From Dendrolimus kikuchii (Eukaryota > Arthropoda > Insecta > Lepidoptera > Lasiocampidae), in NCBI GenBank assembly GCA_019925095.2, contig CM034403.1:186001-250000 (forward strand): 64,000 bases of DNA. The letters are read 5' to 3'. Positions 9,691 to 20,800 of this stretch are shown in pieces. Numbering within the stretch: position 1 is the stretch's first letter; each line of letters starts with the position of its first letter. The notes beneath the pieces are model-generated. The model was not told the origin of the DNA. It saw nothing but the letters and a program-made list of their open reading frames with translations, and did not search any database. A program made the position numbers and the translations under genes.

Positions 9691-10019
9691 AACTAGTGGC
9701 CCCGACAGACGTTGTCCTACTATGAAAAAAAAAAATATAGGACCCGATCCCAGCGCCACCTACCGGTTCCAGTTGTGGATTTAAACCATTCGGGGACCCA
9801 CGAAAACACACATAAACCAAATCCCCAAAATCGGTCCAGGTGATTAGGAGGATTATAGAAACCGATCTCAGCGCCACCTACCGGTTCCAACGGCATAAAA
9901 AGTATCCTATGTCCGTCTCCTGATTCTAAGCTACCTCTCCACCAATTTTCAGCCAAGTCGGTACTGCCGTTCTTGAGTTATAAACAGTATAACTAACACG
10001 ACTTTCTTTTATATATATA
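9691..10019 (+). mobile_element. Dispersed family D (CCCGGCAGACGTTG end)
   Basis: It starts CCCCGACAGACGTTGTCC. It contains two CAGCGCCACCTACCGGTTCC blocks and ends in a TATATATAG run. The family recurs at 10021, 29455, 58783 and 61062. A piece of it is expanded into an array at 54450-56405. Confidence 0.75.
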
Positions 10020-10020
10020 G

Positions 10021-10235
10021 ACTAGCTGTCCCGGCAGACGTTGTTCTGCCCTGAAGAAATAAAATTTAGAACCCGATTGCAGCGCCACCTACCGGGCCCA
10101 AATGTAAGCTATCCTATCTTTCAATTCGGATCAAACTGCACACGGTGTGCAAATTTGATTAAAGTCGGTCAAGTGGTTTAGGAGTCCATCGCGGACAAAC
10201 AACGTGACACGTAATTTATATATATTAAGATTAAT
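10021..10235 (+). mobile_element. Dispersed family D, second copy in tandem
   Basis: It starts ACTAGCTGTCCCGGCAGACG directly after the previous copy's TATATATAG end. The body diverges after the first ACCTACCGGG block into a CACACGGTGTGC variant. Head-to-tail spacing is two bases or fewer. Confidence 0.7.
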
Positions 10236-10349
10236 TTCCCCGTTAATATTTTCATATTATTATTCAAGTTTTCTAAAATTAATGTATTTTATATTTTGTT
10301 ATTTCCTTTATCATCTGTGGAGGTTTATAAATAGCTATTCTTTAGTTTA

Positions 10350-10507
10350 TATCAGGAGCCTTAAAAATAGACGAGCGTTCATGACAAGAGTTATGAATGT
10401 CAAAGAAGCAAGTGAGGTATGTAAGAATAAGCCTGAATGGCGCTCTGTTGTTCGTGCCTACCCCGCAAGGGAACTGGCGTGAAGTTATGTATGTATGTAT
10501 GTATTCT
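10350..10507 (+). mobile_element. RTE 3' end fragment
   Basis: It encodes RSLKNRRAFMTR through VVRAYPARELA and ends in TATGTATGTATGTATG. It is a 5'-truncated copy. Confidence 0.85.
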
Positions 10508-10514
10508 TTAGTTA

Positions 10515-10972
10515 TCTCTGTAACTTTCGCTTGTAAGACTACAGCTGTTAGCCCCCCAAATAAAATAAAATATAATATTTGAGAGTTGCTTCCGATCCCT
10601 GAGACCCACTCATCAGATCCTGACTTGGTGACGATGGGACCGCAGCAAGAGTATCCGTCTTCGAATAAAATAAGCTTTTTTAAATAGGTTTTTAAATACA
10701 AGCTTTTGAGATCCTGGATATCATGTAGCCGCAGAGTGCTAGCCAACACAAGTAAAACGAGCCCAAACACGACGGGTCTATCTTGTTTAGTCCAGGAGTT
10801 CCTATGGCCACTTTCCGACTCCATCATCAGATCAGCTCCATGATACCATATTATTGCATTGTCACGCGATATACATATACGTGCAAAATTTCAGCTCAAT
10901 CGGAAACCGGGAAGTTGGTCAAATTTAACTTGCAAGATTCCACCCGAACTTAAATACATACATACATCAAAT
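10515..10972 (+). mobile_element. Unclassified element with ACATACATACAT tail
   Basis: Text such as GGAGTTCCTATGGCCACTTT, then AACCGGGAAGTTGGTCAAAT before a short ACATACATACAT run, looks like a 3'-terminal retroelement segment. No protein domain was recognised in its minus-strand frame 10342-10827, so I give no clade. Confidence 0.4.
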
Positions 10973-10982
10973 CTAAAAAACT

Positions 10983-11445
10983 AAACAACTTCGTTTAAAA
11001 AAACTGAATATAGTAATTTTTATGTTTTACTTTGCACCGACTTCAAGATGTTTTAGATAATATATATTAATAATAATAGCTGTAGAAATAAGTTATTTTA
11101 TACTTTTTAGTTTTTGAAGTCGGTTTTTTTAAACGAAGTTTTTTTATTTTATTTGTTACTTTTTAGTGTCTAGCTATGTATGGGTAGAGCTACGAAAGGT
11201 GCCGCGCTCCTTAAAAAATATAGGCCCCAAGAAACGGGAACAAACAATGTTCATAAAATGAAAACTACTGGGCCAAACTATGTCAATTTTTTAAGGGCCA
11301 AATGGCAGCTTTTCGCGTCGAACAAAAAAAGAATCACGTAAATCTGATCATAAATCTCGGAGTAATCGGTGAACATACATTAAAAAAAAAAGATCCCGAC
11401 GAATTGAGAACCTCCTCCTTTTTTTGAAGTCGGTTAAAAAAAAAG
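10983..11445. mobile_element. ACCGACTTCAAAAA family copy
   Basis: It matches 6710-7127 closely, including the AAGATGTTTTAGATAATA block, the TTTTTGAAGTCGGT block and the second TTTGAAGTCGGTT end near 11427. Here only one arm of the central inverted repeat is present. Confidence 0.7.
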
Positions 11446-11905
11446 AAAATCGGTTCACAATTGACGGAGAAATCGCATAACACACATATCAAAAAACTAT
11501 TTAAATTGAAAACCTCTTCCATGAAGTCGGGCAAAAATTACATAGCACTCAAACGCATACCTAGATTCAGCAACCATCAATACCCGTCAAAATTGAGTGG
11601 GTCATTAATAGTTTAATAACAGAATATTTAGCTGCAGCTCCTGAATTTATACGCGTAATACACATTAATGTAATTGCACCAATATTGGACCATAGCAATA
11701 TCGAGAGTTCCGTCAACATGGCGAGCGTATGGCGGCCATTTGTAACATTGAAAAAATGATCCAATTAATGCCTTTTAAACATTGCTGAAATACTGTTTGA
11801 TATTGTCCTCACTAATAAATAAATTAGATTAATGTCTTTGTTTGTTCATTCTTGGTAGACTTGGATATGAATAGATTTTCATGTTATTTGTATCTGTTGT
11901 TATTT
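11446..11905. other. Non-coding stretch, nothing recognised
   Basis: Short frames on the minus strand (11567-11764) have no identifiable motif. It is possibly single-copy DNA. Confidence 0.4.
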
Positions 11906-12222
11906 GTACATACATACATACATACATAACTTCACGCCAGTTCCCTCGCGAGGTAGGCACGAACAACAGAGCGCCATTTAGGCCCATTCTTACACACCTC
12001 ACTTGCCTCTTTGACATTCATAACTCTTGTTATGCACGCTCGTCTGTTCTTAAGGCTCCTGACATCACCTTCTGCTAGTACACGATCGATTTGATCATGG
12101 AAGGTGTGTCGTGGCCTTCCACGACTTCTGTATCCATCCACTTTTGCATTGTATATCTGTTTAGTCATTCTTTCATCATGCATTCTTTCCACATGCCCGA
12201 ACCACCGGAGCATTCCTTGTTA
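11906..12222 (-). mobile_element. RTE 3' end fragment, long copy
   Basis: The minus-strand frame 11932-12213 (93 aa) runs from MLRWFGHVERM through RSRGRPRHTF to VRAYLARELA, then an ATAC-repeat tail. It is nearly identical in span to 4909-5245. Confidence 0.88.
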
Positions 12223-12483
12223 TTTGTACATAAGTGAAATCATAATGACGCGGACCTAAAACATGATACAAGTCGTTATTAATTTAATTGTAATATCATT
12301 TCAGTTTATTTATTTTTAATTTTTGAAAAACTTATGTATAATACTAATATATTTTATTCCCGATCATTAGTTTCCCTTTTTCTATCTATCGTGTATATAC
12401 TGTGTATATATGTGTGTGTGACACATATATACGCAGTACATAAACGATATATATGTACTAGTGGCCGCCCGTGGTCGGAATTC

Positions 12484-12776
12484 GAGATCAGCAGACAGGC
12501 AGACGGCCCACTTGATGGAAAGCGGTTACCATCGCCTATGGAAATTTGCAACAGCAAAGTTGCTACAAATGCGCTGCTGCTCTCTTAAGGGAGACTGGAA
12601 CCTGGTCACTAGTGCCGGAACACAACTCAAGGTTGTTATGGCGACATACTTTAGACCAGGGGTGGCAGCCGTCCAGTGTGCAAATGCTCTACCACCTGGC
12701 TGTGGGTTGTTAATTCGCCTCTTACGACAGGCCGCCAGGCCGCAGGAAATTGTATTCTTTCTCCGTTCCTGCACGG
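12484..12776 (-). mobile_element. SINE-like family A, nearly full length
   Basis: It runs from GAGATCAGCAGACAGG to the terminal CGTTCCTGCACGG hairpin side. The A-rich tail is lost on the left. The minus-strand head hairpin is intact. Confidence 0.88.
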
Positions 12777-13149
12777 ATAAGCGAGATAGAATAGCAGAAT
12801 TAAGTCACAAACAAACATACATTCGCATATATCATATTAGTTAGTATTGTAGTTCCTGTGAATCACCAAATTAGGTTATTATCAGTCATATTGATGTCAG
12901 TCCAGCCTATAACTAACAACTCTAAATAATTGCATGAATATTTATTAATAACCAACCCTAAAAAAAATGGACCAACAAACACACTTTCTAATCAAAATGC
13001 ATCTGTTATGTATTTATGACTTTTTGCTCTATAATTAATAAATTCCCCTTTTAGAAAGTCCTAGTAGATTAGTAGTTAATGTACGCAACGTTTCGTTCTA
13101 ATGCGATGGGTTCGAATTTAGTTAAAAAAATTTTTGGAGACCAAACTAT
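12777..13149. other. Non-coding stretch, nothing recognised
   Basis: AT-rich DNA between a SINE-like copy and a solo LTR. No gene. Confidence 0.4.
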
Positions 13150-13647
13150 TGTTACGAGTTTACAGGATTAGAACTATATAAACACGTATAACACAGGTAC
13201 AAATGTAACCGAACACAACAAATCCAAGCGTAATGCAGAAGGATATAATTCAATAAAACGCGCAACGTCCGTCACTATTAGATTCCCGTATGTACACACG
13301 TCACGCCTGTATCGTAGTTCTCGCTCAACTGCCTCTTCTCTCAATCAGGCCATCGTTTTATACTGCACAAATGCAAATATGCCCGTCGATATAATTTCCT
13401 AGAATTAGCTTGTACTTATAATCAGTAACACCTGGCTAATTATGCAGCCTGCAAGCGGCCGTAGACGAGTACAATAGTATAATAGTCTGTTCTTCAAAAC
13501 AACTAGAAAAGTATGCCAAAGGATAAGTAAACAAAAAAAGACGACCATAAAAGGATTACAATTAGTTCAAATGCCGACAGCTAATAAAATGTGTTTTTTT
13601 ACAGATTAGGAGTGGAATTTGTTTTTGTCGGAACCTAAGTTGTAACA
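13150..13647 (-). mobile_element. Complete solo LTR with 4-bp target duplication, Ty3-like family
   Basis: It begins TGTTACGAGTTTACAGG and ends AAGTTGTAACA, so the ends are TG...CA with a short inverted TGTTAC/GTAACA. It is flanked by CTAT on both sides (13146-13149, 13648-13651). A 4-bp duplication and TG/CA ends are the Ty3/Gypsy integration signature. No internal region lies next to it, so it is a solo LTR left by LTR-LTR recombination. Confidence 0.88.
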
Positions 13648-13734
13648 CTATTAACATTATTATCTGATTGAAACTGGAAGTCTCAAACTTACCCATAACG
13701 CCATGCTTGTTAGAGATATACATACATAGATAAA

Positions 13735-13872
13735 AAGATAATATAATAATTTATTGCATACCAAATAAATAATTACAAAACATCCATATTTACAATACTT
13801 TCTAGGCAAAATAGGCGGCCTTATCGCTCTAAGCGATTGCTTCCAGGCAATCTAAATTAATAGAATTTCTTA
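13735..13872 (-). mobile_element. LINE 3' UTR fragment (GGCGGCCTTATCGC block)
   Basis: It shares AATAGGCGGCCTTATCGCT and CTTCCAGGCAA with 27950-28000, where the block is the 3' UTR of a LINE whose C-terminal coding end is also visible. Only the 3' UTR remains here. Confidence 0.6.
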
Positions 13873-13927
13873 CCTAATTTGGCAATGTAGATTGTGCGGA
13901 AGAAAGAGACAATAGACACATACATAT

Positions 13928-14362
13928 TGTTACAACTTAGGCCCGACAAAGACAAATTTCACGTACAGATCTGTAAAAGCACATTTTATTACCTGTCGGC
14001 ATTTGAACTGATTGTAATCCTTTTATGATCGTCTTCTTTTTGTTTACTTATTTATTGGCATACGTTTCTAGTTGTTGTGGAGAACAGCCTATTGTTCTAT
14101 TGTACTCGCTCATTAGCATCATTAGCCAGGTGTTGCGGATTACAATTACAAGCTAATCCTAGGAAATTGTGTCGACGTTGCCGGGCGGGCACATTTGCAT
14201 TTGAAGTATAAAACGACAACCTGATTGAGAGAGGGGTCAGTTGAGCTACAACTACGATACGGGCGTGACGTGTGTACATTCGGGAATCTAATAGTGACGG
14301 ACTTTGTGCGTTTTATTGCAATTCTAACGGCATTTTAATTCGAGTCCTGCTAACTCGTAATA
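13928..14362 (+). mobile_element. Solo LTR with ATAT target duplication, sense orientation
   Basis: It starts TGTTACAACTTAGGCCCGAC and ends CTCGTAATA (a mutated CGTAACA). ATAT flanks both sides (13924-13927 and 14363-14366). A TATAAAA box sits at 14207-14213, so the plus strand is sense. The polyadenylation block seen in other copies is deleted. Confidence 0.87.
14207..14213 (+). promoter_or_regulatory. LTR TATA box
   Basis: TATAAAA lies inside the solo LTR. The same box is at the same place in the copies at 31045 and, in reverse, at 18575 and 13150. It fixes transcription direction for the family. Confidence 0.6.
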
Positions 14363-14644
14363 ATATTATATTGGCCGCATAACAGAATACGTACCAAGGC
14401 TACCGATACTCGTAACAAAGCCATTTTGCAACGAACTAGACTAACGAGCGCCTCAAAGAACCAAAGGGCATTACTTAAAGCTCATTGCGTTTACAGTTCA
14501 TACGAAATTGGACATAGTATGCAATACTGTCTGAAAATACTTGAAGAGCTTATATGGGAAACTGGACGATTGTTAGCACTCTATTATTTTATTCAAAAAC
14601 ATTATTAATTTTTAATATTTTCTAAGTGAATGCTTATTCAGGAA
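14363..14644. other. Non-coding stretch, nothing recognised
   Basis: No match elsewhere in the window. One 60-codon frame at 14426 has no recognisable feature. Confidence 0.4.
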
Positions 14645-15305
14645 CGTTGCCTTTTTTTTGTTGTTATCCAGGGGAAATCCGTTTGAGGACTAAGCAGCGA
14701 CAAGGGCAGAACCTTGGGGGGATAATTCGCGACCTAGTGTGGGATTCGCCAGGTCGTCGGTGGCACTAGCATGCCCAGTCAGAAACGGAGCCATGCTATT
14801 GCCACTCTCCAATTAGGGATATCCACTAAAACCCCTAGGTGTTCCGTTCTGCGCCTTATGCCAATGCTACGGGTATATGACCTATCCTCTCCACTGCCGG
14901 GGGTTTAGTTTTGTCCCCCAGCATCTTCGAGCTCTCAAGGCGTGGGGCGGTCTGTGACTCGCCCCACGGGCGGAGAGGTGAGCGCGCGCGCGCGGACGGC
15001 ATGTGCAGGTGAGTGAGAACCTCTATACCCCAAGAGGCAGCTTACGGTAGCTGAAGGTCCTGGCTGCCCTCCGGCGCTGACGCGTTCTCCTTTGACGGGA
15101 GCGGAGCAGTGATGTGCGCTCACGTTCCCGCTCCGCCTCCTCCTTCGCAAGCATAACGCGCTTGCAGAAGGAGGAGACGGCGTCCCATCCTGTTGGGCTC
15201 CAGACCATGGTGCGTACCACGGCCGGGAGCGAGAGGTTATGTCCGGTAACGGCGACGAGGTCTCAGAGCTGCTCTGTCCAGACAGGACACTCCTGAAGTG
15301 GGAAC
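14645..15305 (-). mobile_element. R1-clade LINE 3' end
   Basis: The block is GC-rich. The minus-strand frame 15023-15220 contains SSFCKRVMLAKEEAERERE, the C-terminal signature of R1-clade ORF2 (FCE.VM..KEAAERERE). It is followed by a ~370-bp GC-rich 3' UTR ending in an A-rich tract at about 14650 (plus-strand CCTTTTTTTT). The upstream RT and endonuclease are absent. A second copy of this C-terminus type is at 38880-39790. Confidence 0.75.
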
Positions 15306-15459
15306 GTGTGCCTAATGTAACCTACACTTCTGTAATCACAGATTTCGCCAAGGCTACACTGTTAATTTGACTTGAACAATAAACAAAAGAGTATATATGC
15401 GTGTGTGTGTCAAATACTTGCTAGTGTAAAAATAGCATTCTTCGCTTCTTCTCTATATA

Positions 15460-15770
15460 AACTACTAGAGTTTACCCCGCGGCTCCGCCGCGCGTCAAAC
15501 TCTAGTGCGTACCTCTTGTTTTAAGAGCAGGCGTTAATACAGGAAATATTGTATTGTATTTTTATGTTGGTGCTATTTGCCCTCGGAAGATTTACTTCAT
15601 TTTATATCGCAAACTATCCCATCTACCGGGATGAATAGTGTCTATGTCCATTTTAGGTATTCAGACAGACAGATCGAGTGAAAGTCGCATTTTTTTAAAG
15701 ATTATGAATTTTTATATCTATAAACTTGATAAATGATTGGTCCCCCATACAAACTTTAATACCCTATTTC
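15460..15770 (+). mobile_element. Dispersed family E (CTAGAGTTT...AAACTCTAG palindromic start)
   Basis: The segment opens with 10-base inverted arms (15464-15473 and 15497-15506) around a GCGGCTCCGCCGC hairpin. It continues with the CTATCCCATCTACCGGGAT block, which recurs at 16350-16640. It looks non-autonomous; class unknown. Confidence 0.5.
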
Positions 15771-15812
15771 AATCCGTTCTAGTTTTATTTATATAACTAA
15801 ATATTGTGTAAA

Positions 15813-16187
15813 CTACACAAACGACCAAAACTACCAAACGTACTAAAACTACCGAAACTACCAAATTACCAACCAAAACTACCAAATCCACCAACTAAAA
15901 CTACCACAACTACTTAAACTACCACAACTATCAAAACTACCAAAACTACCACAACTATCAAAACTACCAAAACTACCACAACTACCAAAACTACCACAAC
16001 TATCAAAACTACCGTAACTATTAAAACTACCAAAACTATCAAAACTACCAAAACTACCACAATTACCAAAACTACCACAACTATCAAAACTACCGCAACT
16101 ACCAAAACTACCGCAACTACCAAAACAACCGAATATACCAAATCGATCAACCAAAACTACCACAACTACCAAAACAACTAAACTAAA
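15813..16187. repeat. AAAACTACC-type minisatellite
   Basis: It is a ~370-bp run of 6- to 9-base units built from ACTACC and ACTATC joined by AAA. Long minus-strand frames here encode Ser/Gly/Phe or Val/Leu repeats. They are products of the repeat, not genes. Confidence 0.92.
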
Positions 16188-16284
16188 CTGCTGTTGCAAA
16201 TGTCCATAGGCGATGGTAACCGCTTTCCATCGAGTGGGCCGTCTGCCTGTCTGCTGCACGCCTGCAATAAAAAAAAAAAAAAAC
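16188..16284 (+). mobile_element. SINE-like family A, 3' end only
   Basis: The last ~95 bases, from TGTTGCAAATGTCCATAGG to a pure A16-type tail, are embedded at the right end of the minisatellite. ACTACC units resume after the tail, so the insertion was into the array. Confidence 0.85.
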
Positions 16285-16289
16285 AAAAC

Positions 16290-16657
16290 TACCTAAACGA
16301 CCAAATTGACCAAAATAAACAAAATGACGAAAATGGCCAACCACAAATAAAAAACCTATCCTAGTTTCCGGGATAAACTTTACATAAATCTATCCCAAAA
16401 TCTATCCCAGTATCCGGGATGAAAAGTATCCCTTGGCCACCCTCGGTATTCAAATTACATATGTACTGAGTATCAGCCAAATTAGTCCAATAGTCTTTCC
16501 ATAAAAGGATAACAAACAGAGAGACAAATATACTTTTATCCCGGAAACTATCCCATTTTCAGGGATAAAAAGTATCCTATGTTCATTCTCGGCATCGAAA
16601 ATATATATATACTGAGTTTCAGCCAAATCGGTCCAGTAGTTTTTACGTGAAAACGGA
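16290..16657 (+). mobile_element. Dispersed family E body, repeated twice
   Basis: Two successive CTATCCCA...CCGGGAT / TCAGGGAT blocks (near 16380-16420 and 16545-16570) are each followed by a GCC..ATT/ATC.GTCCA.TAGT segment. Together they lead into the CAGA microsatellite, which is the usual tail of this family. Confidence 0.5.

Positions 16658-16746
<89 letters not shown>
16658..16746. repeat. CAGA microsatellite
   Basis: About 21 uninterrupted tetramers. The minus-strand frame across it encodes a Cys-Leu-Ser-Val repeat and is spurious. Confidence 0.97.
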
Positions 16747-16843
16747 GTTACTTTCGCATTTATAATATTAATAGGGATATAGGTGCGAAATTTTATACTC
16801 GTCCGTCTGTGCAGTTTTCGTAAAAAGGGGTACAAAGTTTTTT

Positions 16844-17269
16844 AGTTACGAGTGCGGGACTCGAATTAAAATGCCGTTGGAATTACTATAGAATTTATTA
16901 GAACTATACAAACACGTATAACACAGGTACAAATATAACTGGACACAATAAGTACAAACTGCATGATTCAATAACACGCGCAAAGTCCGTCACTATATAG
17001 CTCATCGAATGTACACACGTCTTGCTCGTATCGTAATCGTCGCTTGACTGGCATTGTTTTATACAAATACAATATGTCTACCTGCCAAGCGTCGACGAAA
17101 TTTCCCAGAAAACGTAATCCGCACACTTGATTAATTATTCCTGCGAACGGCCATAAAATAGTACAATACACTGTTTTTTTAAGTAAACAAAAGAAGTCCA
17201 AATGCGGGAAGGTAATAAACTGTGCTTTATGACAGGGTGGTGTGCATTCACTTTTGTCGGCATGTAACA
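16844..17269 (-). mobile_element. Solo LTR, Ty3-like family, subfamily 1
   Basis: It runs from TAGTTACGAGTGCGGGACTC to GGCATGTAACA, with ATAT immediately right. The left flank does not match, so no target duplication is confirmed. The block GTCCAAATGCGGGAAGGT marks subfamily 1, shared with 629-997. Confidence 0.82.
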
Positions 17270-17795
17270 ATATATAGATACAATTGTGGTGACGTTATTG
17301 CAATTCACTAACAAATAGGTCATAGTGCCAACGCGAACGAAGTTTTGAAGAATGCTAGTCTATAATAAGAAGCCTTTGTCTCTCTACAAAGTTATCATAA
17401 GCACAAGGTATTTGCGTTAACTTTGCCTTGTTAGGATTTTTAAGTTGGGGCCCGTCTCGGCTCCTCGCTTATTGAAACTCAAACAACTTCGCTAATACTT
17501 GGAATTTCAGAACTTTACTTTGTAAGCTTTATTAAAATCTTGTTTCTTCCAAACATACCTATGCGAATGCTAATTAGGTATTCGGATACTAATTATATTT
17601 AGATAAATTTGTTTTGCATAATTAGTGAATTGAATTTTTGTTTGAGAACAGGAAGCATTTGGAAGACTACAGCCATTTGGACTCTTAGGACCGCTTGCAT
17701 AACGTCGTTTAAATTTGTTTAAGAAACAAAAAAAGTATTTAACACCCTTAAATACAGTTAGCGTCTTGCACAACGCAAAATTTGCCACTAAATAT
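17270..17795. other. Non-coding stretch between two solo LTRs
   Basis: No gag, protease or pol remnants, so the flanking LTRs are not the ends of one element. No other feature recognised. Confidence 0.5.
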
Positions 17796-18090
17796 TGTTA
17801 CGAATTACTATAGAGTTTATTAGAACTATATAAACACATATAAAACAGACACTACTTGTTACAATCTGCACGATCAATAAGACGCGCAAAGTCCGTCACT
17901 ATATCGCTTGTCGAATGTACACGTCTTGCTTGTATCGTAATCCTCGCTCGACTGCCTCACCCCTCCGTTCGGGCATTGTTTTATAGTAAACCGTACAATA
18001 CACAATGGAAGCTCGTGGACTAGGTTCTTCCAAGAAAATGTAATTTGCACACCTGCGAACGGCCAACAAAGTTGAAAACAATAACAATAA
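17796..18090 (-). mobile_element. Truncated solo LTR, subfamily 1-like
   Basis: It starts TGTTACGAATTACTATAGAG after an ATAT flank. It loses the far end near 18090, where the GGCCAACAAAGTTG block breaks off. Confidence 0.78.
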
Positions 18091-18574
18091 AGATTAGTTT
18101 GACACTTACATCAAGAACAACTATGAATTCAGCCACTCAGCTATTCATATATTGTACTCAACTCTCTTGCATACTTTGTTCTACTCTTTAAATGTATATT
18201 TATAACTTAATAATAATCATACAGTCCATTATTACGTCGAATTTTAATTTCCAAACCCGAGAAGCAACTGCCACCTCTCAATACGTTTTGTGTAAAATGT
18301 ATTTAGGCAGTTTAATATGATTAACTAATTTTATTTAAAGGCGACCGTTATGCAAGCGGCCCTCGGTGTAACTTTTGTGGATCTTGTGTATACCAGTGTT
18401 TGATTAGTGCGATTGGTATTAATTGGTGAAATCGATATAGTGCTATCAGTGTTCAGAGGAATATCCGGGTTCTAGTGCTAACTTGCGTTGATTGACTTAA
18501 ACATGCCGTTTAGTACAGTAGTGCTAATCATACCTATCGCTGTAGTAAGCGCCTATAATAAATACAGTCCATAT
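18091..18574. other. Non-coding stretch, nothing recognised
   Basis: No repeat or gene identified. It ends in ATAT next to the following LTR. Confidence 0.4.
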
Positions 18575-19073
18575 TGTTACGAGTTTAGCAACTCGAATTA
18601 AAATGCCGTTGGAATTATTATAGAGTTTATTAGAACTATAAAAACACGTATAACACAGGTACAAATATAACCGAACACAACAAATCCAAACGTAAAGCAG
18701 AAGGTCGTAATTTAATAAACCGCGCAAAGTACGTCATTAATAGATTCTCGAATGTACACACGTCTCACCTTCCTCAATCAGGCTATCATTTATACTGCAC
18801 AAATGCAATGTGTCCGCCCGGCAACATAGACTAAACTTCCTAGAATCAGCTTGTACGTTAAAATCCGTTACACCTGGCTAATGATTACAATACAACAATA
18901 GGCTGTTCCCTAGAAACGTATGCCAATAAATAAGTAATTAAAAGAAGACGATCATAAAATAATTACAACAGTTTCAATGTTATTAGTTATTAGTTCAAAT
19001 GCCGACAGGTAATAATTGTGCTTCTACAAATCTGTACGTGGAATTTGTCTTTGTCGGCGCCTAGGTTGTAACA
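18575..19073 (-). mobile_element. Complete solo LTR, subfamily 2
   Basis: Ends are TGTTACGAGTTTAGCAACTC and CTAGGTTGTAACA. Flanks are ATAT on the left and TTAT on the right, one mismatch from a target duplication. On the minus strand the TATA and AATAAA blocks are in LTR order. Confidence 0.87.
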
Positions 19074-19169
19074 TTATTTAAGGGGTGTTTCATTGAGCAC
19101 ACCACCGTCGCGTACAAAATGTATTAGAAGAATTTTTATCTTACAAAACGCGTTGCAAACCACATTAAT

Positions 19170-19500
19170 GTATACATACATACATACATAACTTCACGCC
19201 AGTTCCCTTGCGGGGTAGGCACGCACAACAGAGCGCCATTCAGGCTTATTCTTACACACCTCACTTGCTTCTTTGACATTCATAACTCTTGTCATGCACG
19301 CTCGTCTGTTCTTAAGGCTCCTGACATCACCTTCTGCTATTACACGATCAATTCGATCATGGAAGGTGTGTCGTGGCCTTCCACGACTTCTGCATCCATC
19401 CACTTTTGCATTGTATATCTGTTTAGTCATTCTTTCCACATGCCCGAACCACCGGAGCATTCCTTTCCTTACCTTCACCCCGACACTCTCTTTCAGACCA
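19170..19500 (-). mobile_element. RTE 3' end fragment, long copy
   Basis: The minus-strand frame 19194-19478 (94 aa) runs from MKVRKGMLRWFGHVERM to VVRAYPARELA. A short internal deletion removes the HDER residues present at 5175. An ATAC tail precedes it on the left. Confidence 0.88.
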
Positions 19501-19520
19501 ACTCTCTTTCTTACTTCGGT

Positions 19521-19832
19521 ATTAATAATAATAAATAATAATAATATCAGCCCATTAAAGTCCCACTGCTGAGCTCGGGCCTCCCATTATAGGGGGAACA
19601 GACAGTATACCCGCCACGCTTTTCCAAGGCGGCTTGGCAGGTTTGACACATCGGTTATCTCGATGTGCAGGTTGCATCACGATGTTTTCCCTCACCGTTG
19701 TTAGCACATGGTAATTGTAACAATATGCACATTAGATCAGAAAACTGACTAAGAGGTGCATGCGTTCCGGCCAGGATCGAACCCGCGCCCTCTGAGTCTG
19801 GGACGCGTGCGCTAGCCATTACGCTACCACGA
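19521..19832 (-). mobile_element. tRNA-derived SINE with AAT-repeat tail
   Basis: On the minus strand the head reads GTGGTAGCGTAATGGCTAGC (A-box region, 19811-19831). A B-box GGGTTCGATCC follows (plus-strand 19774-19784), so the RNA polymerase III promoter is internal. The body ends CTATAATGGGAGGCCCGAGC, then a TAATAATAAT tail. Related pieces are at 22225, 23405 and 62540-62850. Confidence 0.82.
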
Positions 19833-20235
19833 CTTCGGTATTACGAAGTATTAATTAATAAACTTTTAAATATCAACTTTGAAATTGATCTTAGCAATAG
19901 CAATGTGTTGTTTTCAATAATCTCCAAGTGGTTTCGTGTACATACAGTTGTAATTTGTGAGATTACGAAGGTCGGGTCGGCTTTGGAGTGAGGGTCGCTC
20001 CGAGGGATTACCAGATACGAGTTGCGGCACTTGGTCCCCTCTCAAAACACCGCTTGCCACCGGCATCGAATTACAACTGCTTAAAGCTAATACCATAAAT
20101 ATCAGTCCAGGGATGGATGGGTTTTAAACATTGATAGAAAAAGGAAATTAATTTTAAATATGTATTTCTGGATCGTAGTTCTTTCAGGCGGCTTACAAGA
20201 GTGAACTGGCAGAGATCGTCATGTAAGGTTATACC
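19833..20235. other. Non-coding stretch, nothing recognised
   Basis: No gene or matching repeat seen. Confidence 0.4.
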
Positions 20236-20800
20236 CCCTCCATTAACACGTTCACTGCGAAACGGGGTCTACATAGCCCCGTATCTGTCTTACTTGCCGT
20301 GCGGCTAAGAACATTTTATGCAGTGTAGAAAAATATGAATATATCTAACATGTGCTGTTAAACCTGAGTTCTTATGCCCCATCCATTAACACGTTTACTG
20401 CGAAACAGGGTCTAAATCGCCCCGTATCTGTCTTACTTGCCGTGCGGCTAAGAAAATTTGATTCAGTGTAGAAAAAAATATGAATATATCTAACATGTGC
20501 TATTAAACCTGAGTTATTATGCCCCCTCCATTAACACGTTCACTGCGAAACGGGGTCTAAATCGCCCCGTATATGTCATACTTGCCGTGCTAAGAAATTT
20601 GATTCAGTGTAGAAAAAATATAAATATATCTAACATGTGCTATTAAACCTGAGTTCTTATGCCCCCTCCATTAACACGTTCACTGAGAAACGGGGTCTAA
20701 ATCACCCCGTATCTGTCTTACTTGCCGTGATAAGAAAATTTGATTCAGTGTAGAAAAAATATGAATATATCTAACATGTGCTATTAAACCTGAGTTCTGT
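20236..20800. repeat. Four-copy tandem array, unit about 140 bp
   Basis: The block CCATTAACACGTTCACTGCG occurs near 20242, 20385, 20527 and 20668, each followed by CGGGGTCTA..TCGCCCCGTAT and ACATGTGCTATTAAACCTGAG. Copies differ by small indels such as the GCGGC before TAAGAA. No coding frame runs through it. Confidence 0.9.

Noticed and set aside
15879..16286. 135-aa Ser/Gly/Phe-repeat ORF on the minus strand
   Set aside because: It is a direct translation of the ACTACC minisatellite; the other frames are also open and repetitive.
16548..16835. Cys-Leu-Ser-Val repeat ORF
   Set aside because: It is the translation of the CAGA microsatellite.
16844..18090. One full LTR element bounded by the LTRs at 16844 and 17796
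   Set aside because: Only 526 bp lie between them, with no primer site or gag-pol, and each has its own ATAT flank.
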